A stretch of DNA of 64,000 bases, from positions 310,001 through 374,000 of the forward strand of contig NZ_JABAOB010000005.1 in the NCBI RefSeq assembly GCF_012726295.1, in the 5' to 3' direction. Of this stretch, positions 44,601 to 49,834 are shown in pieces. The notes beneath the pieces were generated by a model, which was not told the DNA's origin, did no database searches, and worked only from the letters and a program-made list of their open reading frames with translations. Numbering within the stretch: position 1 is the first letter of the stretch; each line of letters starts with the position of its first letter. Source of the DNA: Chitinophaga sp. Ak27 (GTDB taxonomy: Bacteria > Bacteroidota > Bacteroidia > Chitinophagales > Chitinophagaceae). A program made the translations under genes and the position numbers.

Positions 44601-45668
44601 TTGAAACGACAATGATTGAAGGGTGGTAGACCCTGCCAACAGGCCCAATTTCAGGACATTGCTGGAGGCAGTAATATTGTCAACAATGGTAGATCCATTA
44701 TAAGTAATGATCTGCACAGAGCCCAGTATCTGCGGGGAAAGCAGTGAAGCGGGGCTGGACATATAAATGCGGACGGAGTCGCCGGCTTTTGAAAGCCCGG
44801 GGAATACCGCGGTTACTTCAGCACTGCTTCCAAGGGCGCCCACTACGCTGCTTAGTTCTGCATAGTTGGAATTTGATATAATACCATCACCTGCCTGGGC
44901 GGGATTGGTAACTGTTCCAAGGCTACCTACGGCACCTGCTACACCATATAATACATCGATGGGTGCATCGCAGGCGATGGTGCTGGTAGCGGGTTTATTA
45001 TAATAAGCTGCGTATACATCAATGCTTCCGGCAACACCTGCCAGTCCTCCATCCACCGTTACTCTTACTCGATCGTAGGTACCTGGAGGGGGAGAGAGGA
45101 ATACCTCCCCCTGGTTACCACTGGCCAAAAGCTGCAACACAGTTTGGCTGGCAAAAGCGGTATCACCCACGGGAGTACTACCATTGAAGGCCTGTACATA
45201 AACGCCTCCTAATAGATTTAATGATACCAGATTACCCAGGGTGCCTGAGGCGCCTATCTTCACAATAGCAGGTGTATTGTTGGTAATAGGAGCCGGGAAA
45301 ACGAGATCCTGAGAAACTTTGGCGCCCAAAAGCGCTACAGTGGTAGTAATAGTAGCTTTTGTGCTGAGGGAATTATCCACCGCATTTGCTCCATTAGTCA
45401 CACCGCAGAGCAAACAGACACCAGTTGCTGTACCACCTGGATTAGGCGTACTGTTGGCATATACCCGGGTAGTATATGTTTGCGCCCAGCTTTGCTGGGC
45501 ACTTATACCTAATATACATAGCAGGGTTAATAAGAGGCTTTTCCAGGCCAACGAACCAATGCGGCTACAGGCATAAGCGCTGCGGTTTGCAACAGTATGC
45601 CGTTCCTTGGGGAAAGGAAGGCGAAAAAGGGCTGTAAAAGGGCTATTAGGAGTAGCTTTTGAATGCAT
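32640..45668 (-). CDS. Giant SprB-like surface adhesin: discoidin-like modules, about 32 Ig-like domains, FN3 and CHU_C sorting domain
   Basis: 4342 residues in one uninterrupted frame. The N-terminus has an unusually long n-region (about 40 residues) before the hydrophobic core SLLLTLLCILGI and cleavage near SWAQ. Eight related modules follow the pattern CNVPTSQ..GTTLGCVLCSVSNPTNDID...VGLLGGSVYQQLIFP...YDRVEVRLTGVANLLNSLDIYGAR. They alternate with Ig-like domains, of which I count about 32 by the W-[YF] strand (e.g. FKWYANA, VRWYADS, YRWYDAP). Near the end an FN3-like domain (ITFRWSPITGAQRYEVSLDGG) precedes the CHU_C/type-B domain FIPNLFSPNGDGVNDIMYVYS...WGQLVFTSKDQRQGWDG, which targets cargo to type IX secretion. 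No catalytic motif seen. Role inferred: surface adhesion or gliding. The SprF- and OmpA-type genes follow in the same operon. Confidence 0.9.
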   Translation of the reverse strand: MHSKATPNSPFTALFRLPFPKERHTVANRSAYACSRIGSLAWKSLLLTLLCILGISAQQSWAQTYTTRVYANSTPNPGGTATGVCLLCGVTNGANAVDNSLSTKATITTTVALLGAKVSQDLVFPAPITNNTPAIVKIGASGTLGNLVSLNLLGGVYVQAFNGSTPVGDTAFASQTVLQLLASGNQGEVFLSPPPGTYDRVRVTVDGGLAGVAGSIDVYAAYYNKPATSTIACDAPIDVLYGVAGAVGSLGTVTNPAQAGDGIISNSNYAELSSVVGALGSSAEVTAVFPGLSKAGDSVRIYMSSPASLLSPQILGSVQIITYNGSTIVDNITASSNVLKLGLLAGSTTLQSLSFQASAPFDHVEVLIGSGVVGALSTIRVHEIQRYAPGPATGTTGPIRTTCLNTPITLSVSNPDPGLTYTWFDSTQTTVVASNATSYSPPVNVAGSFRYYVSSTRLNCSTASAQSLITVMVNNYATAADITVPATTQSCTNDTVQITPTSTTVNNKPVFKWYKDAARTTAITNGLVEGNVKYSIDTTGKLSITGLAAGSYNYYVSVSDSNHCENAANTLKQASVTVGAAPAPPTVAPFFSVATGQTVTLTASPVAGATIEWYSDTTLAPIGSGTSFQVGPFNTPGNYTYFAGVRLTGGCESYRVPVLITVTGPVTTGGCNVPTSQNSGTTLGCVLCSVSNPTNDIDTDPANFTQLSIPVGLLGGSVYQQLIFPTAGAATDSIRFDLGTSAQIANVNLLGGIVLTVANGTTVIRRDTVSQLANVQLLNNNRIVVTVPATAAYDRVQILLTGIVNLLNNVQIYGVRAVGANPAIAAGGVTTCVGSTATLTATPAAGTSVRWYADSTAVTSLSNQSTYTTPTAFTTAGTYTYYVQVVDGNGCANPERIPVVVTVNPLGTAADVTLADTTGVCGGGTARLAPTAAGVTNPEFKWYANANKTSPIINGTVIGSATFAVDTAGNLSVTGLTPGDYTYYVSVSGTNRCENAAGNLKAATIKVTSSPAPPTLVQTYTVSTGLPLTLVASPAPGSTVVWYSDTTKASIGSGNSITLPPFTTPGVYTYFAGDSVSGGCVSNRLAIVITVTGPVTPTSCNVPTSQVTGTTLGCVLCSVSNPTNDIDNDPTNFTRLNIPVGLLGGSVYQQMIFPAAGASTDSIRLDLSSPGGLADVSLLGGAVVTVYNGTTVVSTKTLSQLATLRLLSGTRYIATVPTGGAYDRVEVRLTGVANLLNSLDIYGARAIGANPTISADSVTVCAGSTAVLTATPAAGTSVRWYADSTTTTSLSNQASYTTDTLKTAGTFKYYVQVVDGNGCANPERIPVVVTVNAPGSPVDITVADTTTVCGNSTALLTPTAAGVTAPVFKWYANANKTSPITNGTVIGSATFTIDAAGNLRVTGLTPGNHTYYVSVSGTNRCENAAGNLKAATITVANAPAPPTLVQTYAISTGLPLTLVASPAPGTTIAWYSDTTKAAIGTGNSITLPPFTTPGVYTYYAGDSLPGGCMSNRLAIVITVTGPVIPVTCNVPTSQVTGTTLGCVLCSVTNPTYDIDSSATNFTRLNIPVGLLGGSVYQQLIFPAAGAASDSIRLDLSSPGGLADVSLLGGAVVTVYNGTTVVSTTTLSQLATLRLLSGTRYTATVPTGAAYDRVEVKLTGVANLLNSLDIYGVRAVAPNPTVTAGGVTVCAGQPAVLTATPATGTTVRWYADSTTTAILSTQASYTTDSLKTAGTFTYYVQTVGANGCANPDRIPVTVVVNPLSNAANINLADTTVACTNNPVVLGPTATGVTAPVFKWYKDANKTTAITNGLTEGAVKYAVDTAGVLTITGLTAGNYKYYVSVSGSNQCENPAGALKAATVQVVTAPAAPVVTGDVVVQTGVKATLTAAAPPAGATIVWYSDSTSTTPLGTGTSFQVGPFNNPGTYTYFGAIRITGACESPRVAVHVVVTGPVIPSPDCNVPTSQVSGTTLGCVLCSVSGPTNDIDSIQTNYTRLSMPVGLLGGAVYQQLIFPNPGKATDSVQVRFGASTGLADVSLLGGTVVSLYNGTTLVKADTLADLLTLRVINGQQFAATLAASGAFDRVEVRLTGVANLLNSLDIYGARIFYPKATVNTTNTSVCINNKATLSVTPAAGTTVRWYADSTSTTVLSTQNTYTTDTLKTAGKVTYYVAVVGGSTNCPNPDRIPVTVNVSPAPPVPGAPTTVNICAGSDALLQVTNPDHQYTYNWYNVPTGGTKLNADSGFVFKVAAVNRDTTFYVEAVSSCGAASPRQAISIVLSSSLSAPTVTPNPDSVVIGTQTALNATSNTANAIYKWYGSQTGTDSLFTGPVFTPPVSNTLGTVTYWVEASLASGATCKSIRVPVQVISIAPPPFTQVPCEGATSQTIGGSGLLVLGNVYNPALAVDNDASTASSLVINLGALNAQVWQRAKFNGVSSIGDTVRVLLSNPSQILSASLLGGVQLTTYNGTTPGDSVNINSTLVKLTLLSNQKQAIAEFVPTKAFDAVEVKLKSGVLGALTTIDFNYAQRALVAPTVQASSIAVCAGSTATISVSNPAAGVTYRWYNSQGNYLTGKDGTTFTSGVLSKDTTFYVEASRNGCVSKGRTKVDVSVAPAPAAPQVQATTVAVCAGSDAVLAVANPVTGYTYAWYNVANGGTKLNTDSGFTYKVVNVTAAATYYVEAKNDSCNTVSATRTAVNVNTATALASPTVAPVNDTVVVGQQAVFVAKAATANAEFYWFATPTSTDTLFKGSTFAAPASTAIGTVTYWVEAALPGGGSCKSARVGANVITVSTPNGPVPCEGATTQIIGGSGLLISGNVYNPQLAIDNNVNTASSLVINLGALNASVYQRVSFNGLSTPGDTVKVMLSNPSQILSAAVLGSIQLTSYNGNTPGDVVLVSNPILNINLLSGNRGAILSFVPTQPFDGVQVTLKSGVLGALTEVDLNYAQRAMVQPTVQVTNAVICKGKQATLNVVNPASGVVYSWYNSLGNHLLDSVAFVTPTTLDTGRYSYFVRANRNGCTGAASAPAVVTVQGIPSKPIAVNDNVSTCLNTPVTLSVKAVTGVQFNWYDAATGGALLMSNSNTYTTPANLLAGTYNFYVEGVNTGNCMNDSGRTKITLTVDSASTAADIQVADQVICAGGTAVLTPTSATVQNPVFKWYANPDKTGPITQGVSATGVLTISGLTAGTYTYYVSVSNAGKCENAAGALKAVKVTVNTTATAADITVADTTICANSAVKLTATSTTITNPTFKWYSDANLTTLLFTGTSYTTQAISTTTTYYVTVSGDNKCANTAADAKAVMVTVRDVPVPIISASAISICVGDTATLTVQNADNTLTYRWYNAAQGGTLLFTGPVYQATGLTASADFYAEASAGGCTSATRTKVSIGVGVAPTPILDATNVTVCQGGTAVLKVTSSTNNITYKWYTTATGGTAIFTGPIYTTNAINANTKFYVEAVGDTSNCGKPSARASVSVNVVPVPAAPVLVNNAVQGCQGQGASLSVQNPAAGTTYQWFDKATGGTMVFEGAVFNITSLDTTVTYYVQALVNGGCPSASRTSATITVNSIPAAPVVNASSLFVCQGGNVTLSIQTPAAGATYRWYDAPTAGNLLFTGTSYQTGPLSSNTDFYAEASNGNCSSTARTKISIGVGQAPTPTLEATAITTCQGTAATLRVTSATNNIAYKWYTQAVGGTAIFTGPVFTTDPLNTTTDFWVEATGTSGQCGSPSARVKATVTVVVAPAAPDVVATSLKTCAGTGVTVAVKTIQPGITYQWYDAPTAGNLLFTGAVYSVPVVTQNTTYYVQANLGGGCSSSTRTAVNVSVDPAPAIPTVAQDNVVTCIGGTATFAVTNPDATFTYRWYDAPSGGNLLATGNAYTTAPLAQTTTIYLEALNSAGCGSVRKGLTATVVSTIDAPLADPITVCSGQTGVLSVKSKQPGVIYKWYSVAKGGAAVFTGGDFTITPVANTTYFVEASTSGGCISASRTSVSVTVNPSPTAPAVANATLQACPGQTVTLNALNPDATLTYKWYTVPTGGTAVATGASYVTPAVTANQMYYLEAQNSNGCASPTRTAVSVQATPAPGAPTVTGNDNGVCPGKTAMLTAASTTTGVDFRWYTVATGGTPIYTGATFVTPALTTNTTYYVEAVTTGGCISAGQRTTVNVNIAQPLPAPVVTVDNTTATTITFRWSPITGAQRYEVSLDGGVTFLPPSSGPNGTTHTVAGLQPNQSATIQVRAIGASDCETSALSTAVTGKTTNPQGNNIFIPNLFSPNGDGVNDIMYVYSTSIAQLEFRVYNQWGQLVFTSKDQRQGWDGTMSGVKQPVGVYVYIVKATMQDGTVIIKKGNVTLMR
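33600..35660 (-). repeat. Tandem Ig-domain repeats, period about 256 nt
   Basis: The codons for the W-Y strand recur at about 33604, 33859, 34108, 34366, 34630, 34882, 35140, 35404 and 35655, i.e. every 249-264 nt (about 85 residues). These are diverged but recognisable copies of one Ig-like unit at the C-terminal end of the adhesin. Confidence 0.8.
36030..38540 (-). repeat. Two-copy repeat of about 1.26 kb in the adhesin gene
   Basis: Modules starting CEGATSQTIGG and CEGATTQIIGG are encoded about 1260 nt apart (anchors near 38534 and 37274), each followed by two to three Ig-like domains. Confidence 0.65.
38540..43670 (-). repeat. Four-copy DNA repeat of about 1.29 kb in the adhesin gene
   Basis: The marker ACACAGTAC(A/G)CAACC recurs at 39741, 41034, 42318 and 43605, with spacings 1293, 1284 and 1287 nt. 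Each unit encodes one CNVPTSQ module plus three Ig-like domains (about 429 residues). Long stretches are near-identical at the nucleotide level, for example around 40840 and 42120. Confidence 0.8.
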
Positions 45669-46278
45669 AGCATCAAATATTTGGACAATAATTTTTCAGT
45701 TTCATTGCATTACAACAAAACTCTATAGGCGGCAGTCTGGTTAGGAAATACTACGGGAAGGATACTGGTTGATAAAAATTTTAGTATACCTCCTTGCGGG
45801 ATTTGTTAAGGTATTGTTACAAAAACGCTACGAATGTATACTGAAGGGGTGGTATACCGAAGGCTCTTTTTGTTCATTCCGGCGATTTGGTTCAGTTTGT
45901 TCAAGATCAAAAAATCTTATTCATTTTGTTCATTTGAACTAAACCGATTTTATGCTTCATAACGCTAAATGGTGCTTGGAGCATGGGAAATCAAGTTTTC
46001 TCAAAAAAAATTCGAATTATTTAATTATTTCGCAGAATAAAAAAATATTATATATAGGAAGGGCTGATAGCATGATTATACCGGGGCAACCATATTAACA
46101 TATGATATTCATATATTAATCATAGCATATAAATATTTTATTACAAAAATCAATATATATAATTCACACTAATATTTGCTGTTCATTTTGTTCATTCGAG
46201 TTTTCCAAAATCTAAACGCAAATAGCATACGTACTTAAACATGTACCGACAATTCGAAAATCCATTTTATTGTCCCCT
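45669..46278. promoter_or_regulatory. Long divergent control region with repeated GTTCA words
   Basis: About 610 bp between the adhesin and NTPase genes. The words TTTTTGTTCATTC (45867), GTTCAGTTTGTTCAA (45890), TTCATTTTGTTCATTTGAAC (45920) and GTTCATTTTGTTCATTCGAG (46181) form a repeated GTTCA-NTTTGTTCA motif. The rest is very AT-rich. No open frame of note. Probably regulatory for the adhesin operon, the NTPase gene, or both. Confidence 0.55.
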
Positions 46279-48876
46279 ATGATTGATCTATCCTATGACT
46301 TCATCATTACCCTGCAGAATGAAGTATTACGCAGGTTCGGTGTTGAAGTCATGCTACCAGGAGATTGCAAACATCTCTCTCAGTCCATATTGGATGACAC
46401 TACGAAACTGGTGAGCGAAACTACGCTCAAAAGGGTATTCGGATTTGCTGTTGCTCAACACAGCTTCTCCAGATATACGCTGAACACGCTTTCGCAATAT
46501 TGTCAGTATAAAGACTGGGAAGATTTTCAGCAACATCACTATAGAAAATTAAATACTACTTCAAAGTCCTCCGGCACATCCGGCTCGGCTGCGGCATTGG
46601 ACAGTGGCAAATGGTCTGACCTTAAAAATAAGGCAGATGCGGTTTCCCATTACACCATGCTCACCCTTAAGAACCGCTCTGGAATTGCATTTCCTTATAC
46701 TGTGCACAGACCCTTCTGCAACGCACATATAGAGAAATTCCTGGAAAGCGACTATGCTGCCACCGCATTGATTGCGCCTTCCGGTTGGGGAAAATCACTC
46801 GCACTCGTACACCTGGCAGAACATTGCTGGTTCGGAAAAGAAGCCCGCTATAAACAGGACGTTTGCTGGTTTATCCACGCACACGCAGCTGGAAGCCTCC
46901 TCCTGAAGGGATTTTCACTATCTACCTGGCTCGACAACCAGATGAACCTCGGTAATGGCGAAAACTTCCGCGAATACTTCGCCAGCCACTTCGATAAAAA
47001 AGGTGGACGCCTTATATTAATAATAGACGGTTTTGATGAAATTGCCGTAGCTGGTGAAAAACTCCGCCTGCTATACTCCAAACTGGAAGATTTCGTTTAT
47101 TCCAATGATTTATATCCCTGGGTAAAAGTGATCCTCTCCATTCGCAGCAGCACCTGGGCAGAAATATTTCAGCACTCGCAGCAATACCCCGCTTTCCGCC
47201 GCTATTGGTACCTCGGCGCCGAAATGGATGAGGAAACCAATATTAATATGCCGCAATTGTCTGAACAGGAGGTGAAGTCTATCCTTTATAACCACCAATT
47301 CGACCCGGCTACTGTGCGGCTCTTTTCTGAAAGCTTCCTGCAAAAACTGCGGTACCCCTATTACCTGCAGCTGTTCTGCCAGCTGAATAGCGGTCCCGAT
47401 CAGACGTTTGTAGATGAACACCTCAGTTTATTTGAAATTGTTTCCCGGTTTATTCAAAATCGTGTATTCAATTCTCAAAGCAATTCGTTCAAAATAAAAA
47501 TCATTGAAAAATTACTGACGCTGCTGGATCTTGGCAGAACGGGCATCTATACAGACAAAAACCTGTTGCTGGCCCAGAATGCCGATCTGTTTCCTGCCTA
47601 CAAAGAATTGCTGGCTGATAATATATTGGTAGAAGAGAACCTAAGCCAGGAGATCATGTTCAATGTAAAAGTGCGCTTTGCCCATACCATGTTGCTGGAA
47701 TATTTCGTAGCCATGCATTACCTGAAAGAAAATGGCCAGGAAATTAATGAACAGCTGCTCATGGCTATACTGGGCCACTTACCACAGTCGCCCTATCGTA
47801 TCGGCGTATTCAGATGGCTGCTCCGGTATGCTATCAACCATGCCCAGATAGACGGCATCATCAAAATGCTGCATTTACCATTATCCAACATAGAAAAATC
47901 CCATCTGCTCGAATACCTCGTACTTCACTACCAGCACGATGGCAATAACCAAGGTGAACTCAAATCCATCTTCCCGGCAGGCTTCTTCAAGAAGAATCCG
48001 ATAGGTCCGTTTATTAATGATGAATTTATTCATTTCAGGAAACGTAAAGTCCTTACCGCCTTATTGGGATTGGCAGAAGCCCGGGAGGATAAACTCAAGA
48101 TCAGGAGTAAACTGTTTACCATGGCATTGCTCCAGCTCGACGCAGAACAATGTGAAATTGAACTGAATAATATTAAAAAAATATATGCCCCCGATGAATT
48201 TGAAGATGAGCTGTGGGTAACTCCCTATGAAATCCAGCTGTTCATTTACGAATTCCTCAAGTTTGGCATCATAAACGAAGATATTAGAGAAAAAATCTAC
48301 AATTATTTCCGTTACTGGACAGGCGGTGGTAAAAAACCGATCACAGAACCACAGGAGGTGGTGTTCCGGAACATGGGCATCGTATTTACCTTGCTGAATG
48401 ACCATGAGCACCTCCTGAGCTTTACCACCCGGATATTTGAAACCTATCCCTCCCTGCAACACCGAAAAACAGATTCACTGCGTTTGACGCTGCTCTGCTG
48501 GCAGGCCCAGGCCTACCTGGGATTAGGAGACACTGCATCTGCGGCCCGGATTTGCCGCCATACCGACCAGGTGATTAAAAAATATTCATCCGATTATTTT
48601 GGCGGTAAATATATGGAGTCTGTTCAAAAACTGCTGTACGCCGGTATATACTTTCACGAACACGAATTCAACAAAGCTATCCGTACTGCAGAAATGGCGG
48701 TAGAGAATGCACAAAAGCTCGATTTTAAAGTGCTCGCCCTGATGAACTTTGGCCTGCTCAATAAAATCTATCAGCAACTGCAGATGGAGAAGCAAAAAAA
48801 TGATACGGTGCAACAAATAGAACTCATCCGGAAAAGCACCTCTTTTAAACAGGCTGTTTCAAATTTTGCGAGGTGA
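46279..48876 (+). CDS. STAND-type NTPase with HTH-like N-terminal domain and helical-repeat C-terminus
   Basis: 865 residues from the ATG at 46279; an in-frame TTG three codons upstream is less likely. Residues 1-90 (CKHLSQSILDDTTKLVSETTLKRVFGF, then RYTLNTLSQYCQYKDWEDF) form a small helical domain seen at the N-terminus of many Bacteroidota proteins and resembling a winged-helix fold; I know no characterised function. The NTPase core has Walker A APSGWGKS (166-173) and Walker B LILIIDGFDE (245-254), the hydrophobic-DGxDE form of NACHT/STAND proteins. The remainder is alpha-helical with TPR-like pairs near the C-terminus (LLCWQAQAYLGLGDTASAARICRHTDQ, YAGIYFHEHEFNKAIRTAEMAVENA). STAND proteins are ligand-activated switches in regulation or immunity. 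No nuclease, TIR or protease effector is visible. Confidence 0.8.
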   Translation: MIDLSYDFIITLQNEVLRRFGVEVMLPGDCKHLSQSILDDTTKLVSETTLKRVFGFAVAQHSFSRYTLNTLSQYCQYKDWEDFQQHHYRKLNTTSKSSGTSGSAAALDSGKWSDLKNKADAVSHYTMLTLKNRSGIAFPYTVHRPFCNAHIEKFLESDYAATALIAPSGWGKSLALVHLAEHCWFGKEARYKQDVCWFIHAHAAGSLLLKGFSLSTWLDNQMNLGNGENFREYFASHFDKKGGRLILIIDGFDEIAVAGEKLRLLYSKLEDFVYSNDLYPWVKVILSIRSSTWAEIFQHSQQYPAFRRYWYLGAEMDEETNINMPQLSEQEVKSILYNHQFDPATVRLFSESFLQKLRYPYYLQLFCQLNSGPDQTFVDEHLSLFEIVSRFIQNRVFNSQSNSFKIKIIEKLLTLLDLGRTGIYTDKNLLLAQNADLFPAYKELLADNILVEENLSQEIMFNVKVRFAHTMLLEYFVAMHYLKENGQEINEQLLMAILGHLPQSPYRIGVFRWLLRYAINHAQIDGIIKMLHLPLSNIEKSHLLEYLVLHYQHDGNNQGELKSIFPAGFFKKNPIGPFINDEFIHFRKRKVLTALLGLAEAREDKLKIRSKLFTMALLQLDAEQCEIELNNIKKIYAPDEFEDELWVTPYEIQLFIYEFLKFGIINEDIREKIYNYFRYWTGGGKKPITEPQEVVFRNMGIVFTLLNDHEHLLSFTTRIFETYPSLQHRKTDSLRLTLLCWQAQAYLGLGDTASAARICRHTDQVIKKYSSDYFGGKYMESVQKLLYAGIYFHEHEFNKAIRTAEMAVENAQKLDFKVLALMNFGLLNKIYQQLQMEKQKNDTVQQIELIRKSTSFKQAVSNFAR

Positions 48877-48884
48877 TTATGGCA

Positions 48885-48892
48885 TAATTTTG
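48885..48892 (+). promoter_or_regulatory. -7 element TAATTTTG upstream of the transglutaminase-like gene
   Basis: Exact TAnnTTTG match, starting 8 nt after the NTPase stop and 17 nt before the next ATG; it suggests an independent promoter. Confidence 0.45.
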
Positions 48893-48909
48893 CTTTATTG
48901 CGTAGCATA

Positions 48910-49818
48910 ATGGCTATTGACGAAAGCAAATATACCAGTGCACAAAAAATAGGGTTCAACTTATTGAGTCTGTTGACCTTACTGTTACTGGCTCCTTACA
49001 TAAACCGTTTCACACCACCACTGGTGGCCAATGGCTGGCATATAGACCTATTGGCAGCTGTGGTGGTGAGCTTTTTAATAGTATATCTCCTCCGCTGGAT
49101 ATTCCGCCCACTCATTCTTCCGGTTGTATTATTAATGACAGGAGTACTGTTGATCAACAAGTTTACTGACCGGTATACCTTTTCCAATGTTTTAAATGAT
49201 TACAAAGGAATGGTGCAGGGCAATCTCCGTGCAAAGGACAGCAAACAACTGGACATACTCAGCCTTTATCCCAGGAGAGTAGAAAGCTACCGCGACAAAA
49301 CCGTGAGAGGCATGCGGGAAAAAATTAACTCACAGGATTCCGTTGTCCGCAACTTCTCTGTAAAACATTCTCTGGATTATTACGACGAATATTTTTACAA
49401 ATATGGAAAAATTACCCGATTCCTGTCGCTATTCCGGTATATCAACGGCCATTTTAAGTATGTACTCGATTCCCGAAGAGATGAATATTTTGCCACTCCG
49501 CAGGAAACCATACAAAATGGTCTTGGGGGCGATTGTGATGATCATTCTATCTTAATGATGTCCTGCCTGCAGTCGATAGGCGCCCGCTGCCGTATTGTAC
49601 TGGTGAAAGGTCATGCCTACCCGGAATTGTATTGTGGCGATAAAAATGATTTTGAAATCACTAAACAGGCTATCATCACGCTTTTCCCGAAGCCAGCCGT
49701 AAAGGAAATCTACTACCATGAGCTGAAAGGGGAGTATTGGATCAACCTCGACTATACTGCCCGACACCCTGGCGGTCCTTATATGAACGATAAAGTTTAT
49801 GCACTGATTGAACTCTGA
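48910..49818 (+). CDS. Membrane-anchored transglutaminase-like protein
   Basis: 302 residues from the ATG at 48910 (MAIDESKYTSAQKIGFN); a TTG four codons upstream lies close to the promoter and is less likely. Three hydrophobic segments (about 14-34, 44-62, 66-82) precede a transglutaminase-fold domain. The Cys-His-Asp triad is visible in LGGDCDDHSILMM, VKGHAYPELYCG and WINLDYTARHPGG. Bacterial members act as cysteine proteases or peptide-modifying enzymes; the substrate is unknown. It is the second gene of a plus-strand run, 33 nt after the NTPase and 16 nt before the CLC gene. Confidence 0.82.
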   Translation: MAIDESKYTSAQKIGFNLLSLLTLLLLAPYINRFTPPLVANGWHIDLLAAVVVSFLIVYLLRWIFRPLILPVVLLMTGVLLINKFTDRYTFSNVLNDYKGMVQGNLRAKDSKQLDILSLYPRRVESYRDKTVRGMREKINSQDSVVRNFSVKHSLDYYDEYFYKYGKITRFLSLFRYINGHFKYVLDSRRDEYFATPQETIQNGLGGDCDDHSILMMSCLQSIGARCRIVLVKGHAYPELYCGDKNDFEITKQAIITLFPKPAVKEIYYHELKGEYWINLDYTARHPGGPYMNDKVYALIEL

Positions 49819-49822
49819 TCGT

Positions 49823-49830
49823 TAAATTTG
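49823..49830 (+). promoter_or_regulatory. TAAATTTG element just before the CLC start
   Basis: Fits TAnnTTTG but ends only 4 nt before the ATG; if used, the transcript would be leaderless or nearly so. Confidence 0.3.
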
Positions 49831-49834
49831 CGGC

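Noticed and set aside
33510..45576. Many plus-strand frames of 60-216 codons opposite the adhesin gene
   Set aside because: Antisense shadows of a repetitive Thr/Val/Ala-rich gene; they repeat with the same period as the adhesin modules and lack independent start signals.
46279..48876. Confident assignment of the NTPase as an anti-phage Avs-type system
   Set aside because: No nuclease, protease, TIR or membrane effector domain and no other defence genes nearby; the NTPase core alone is not specific.
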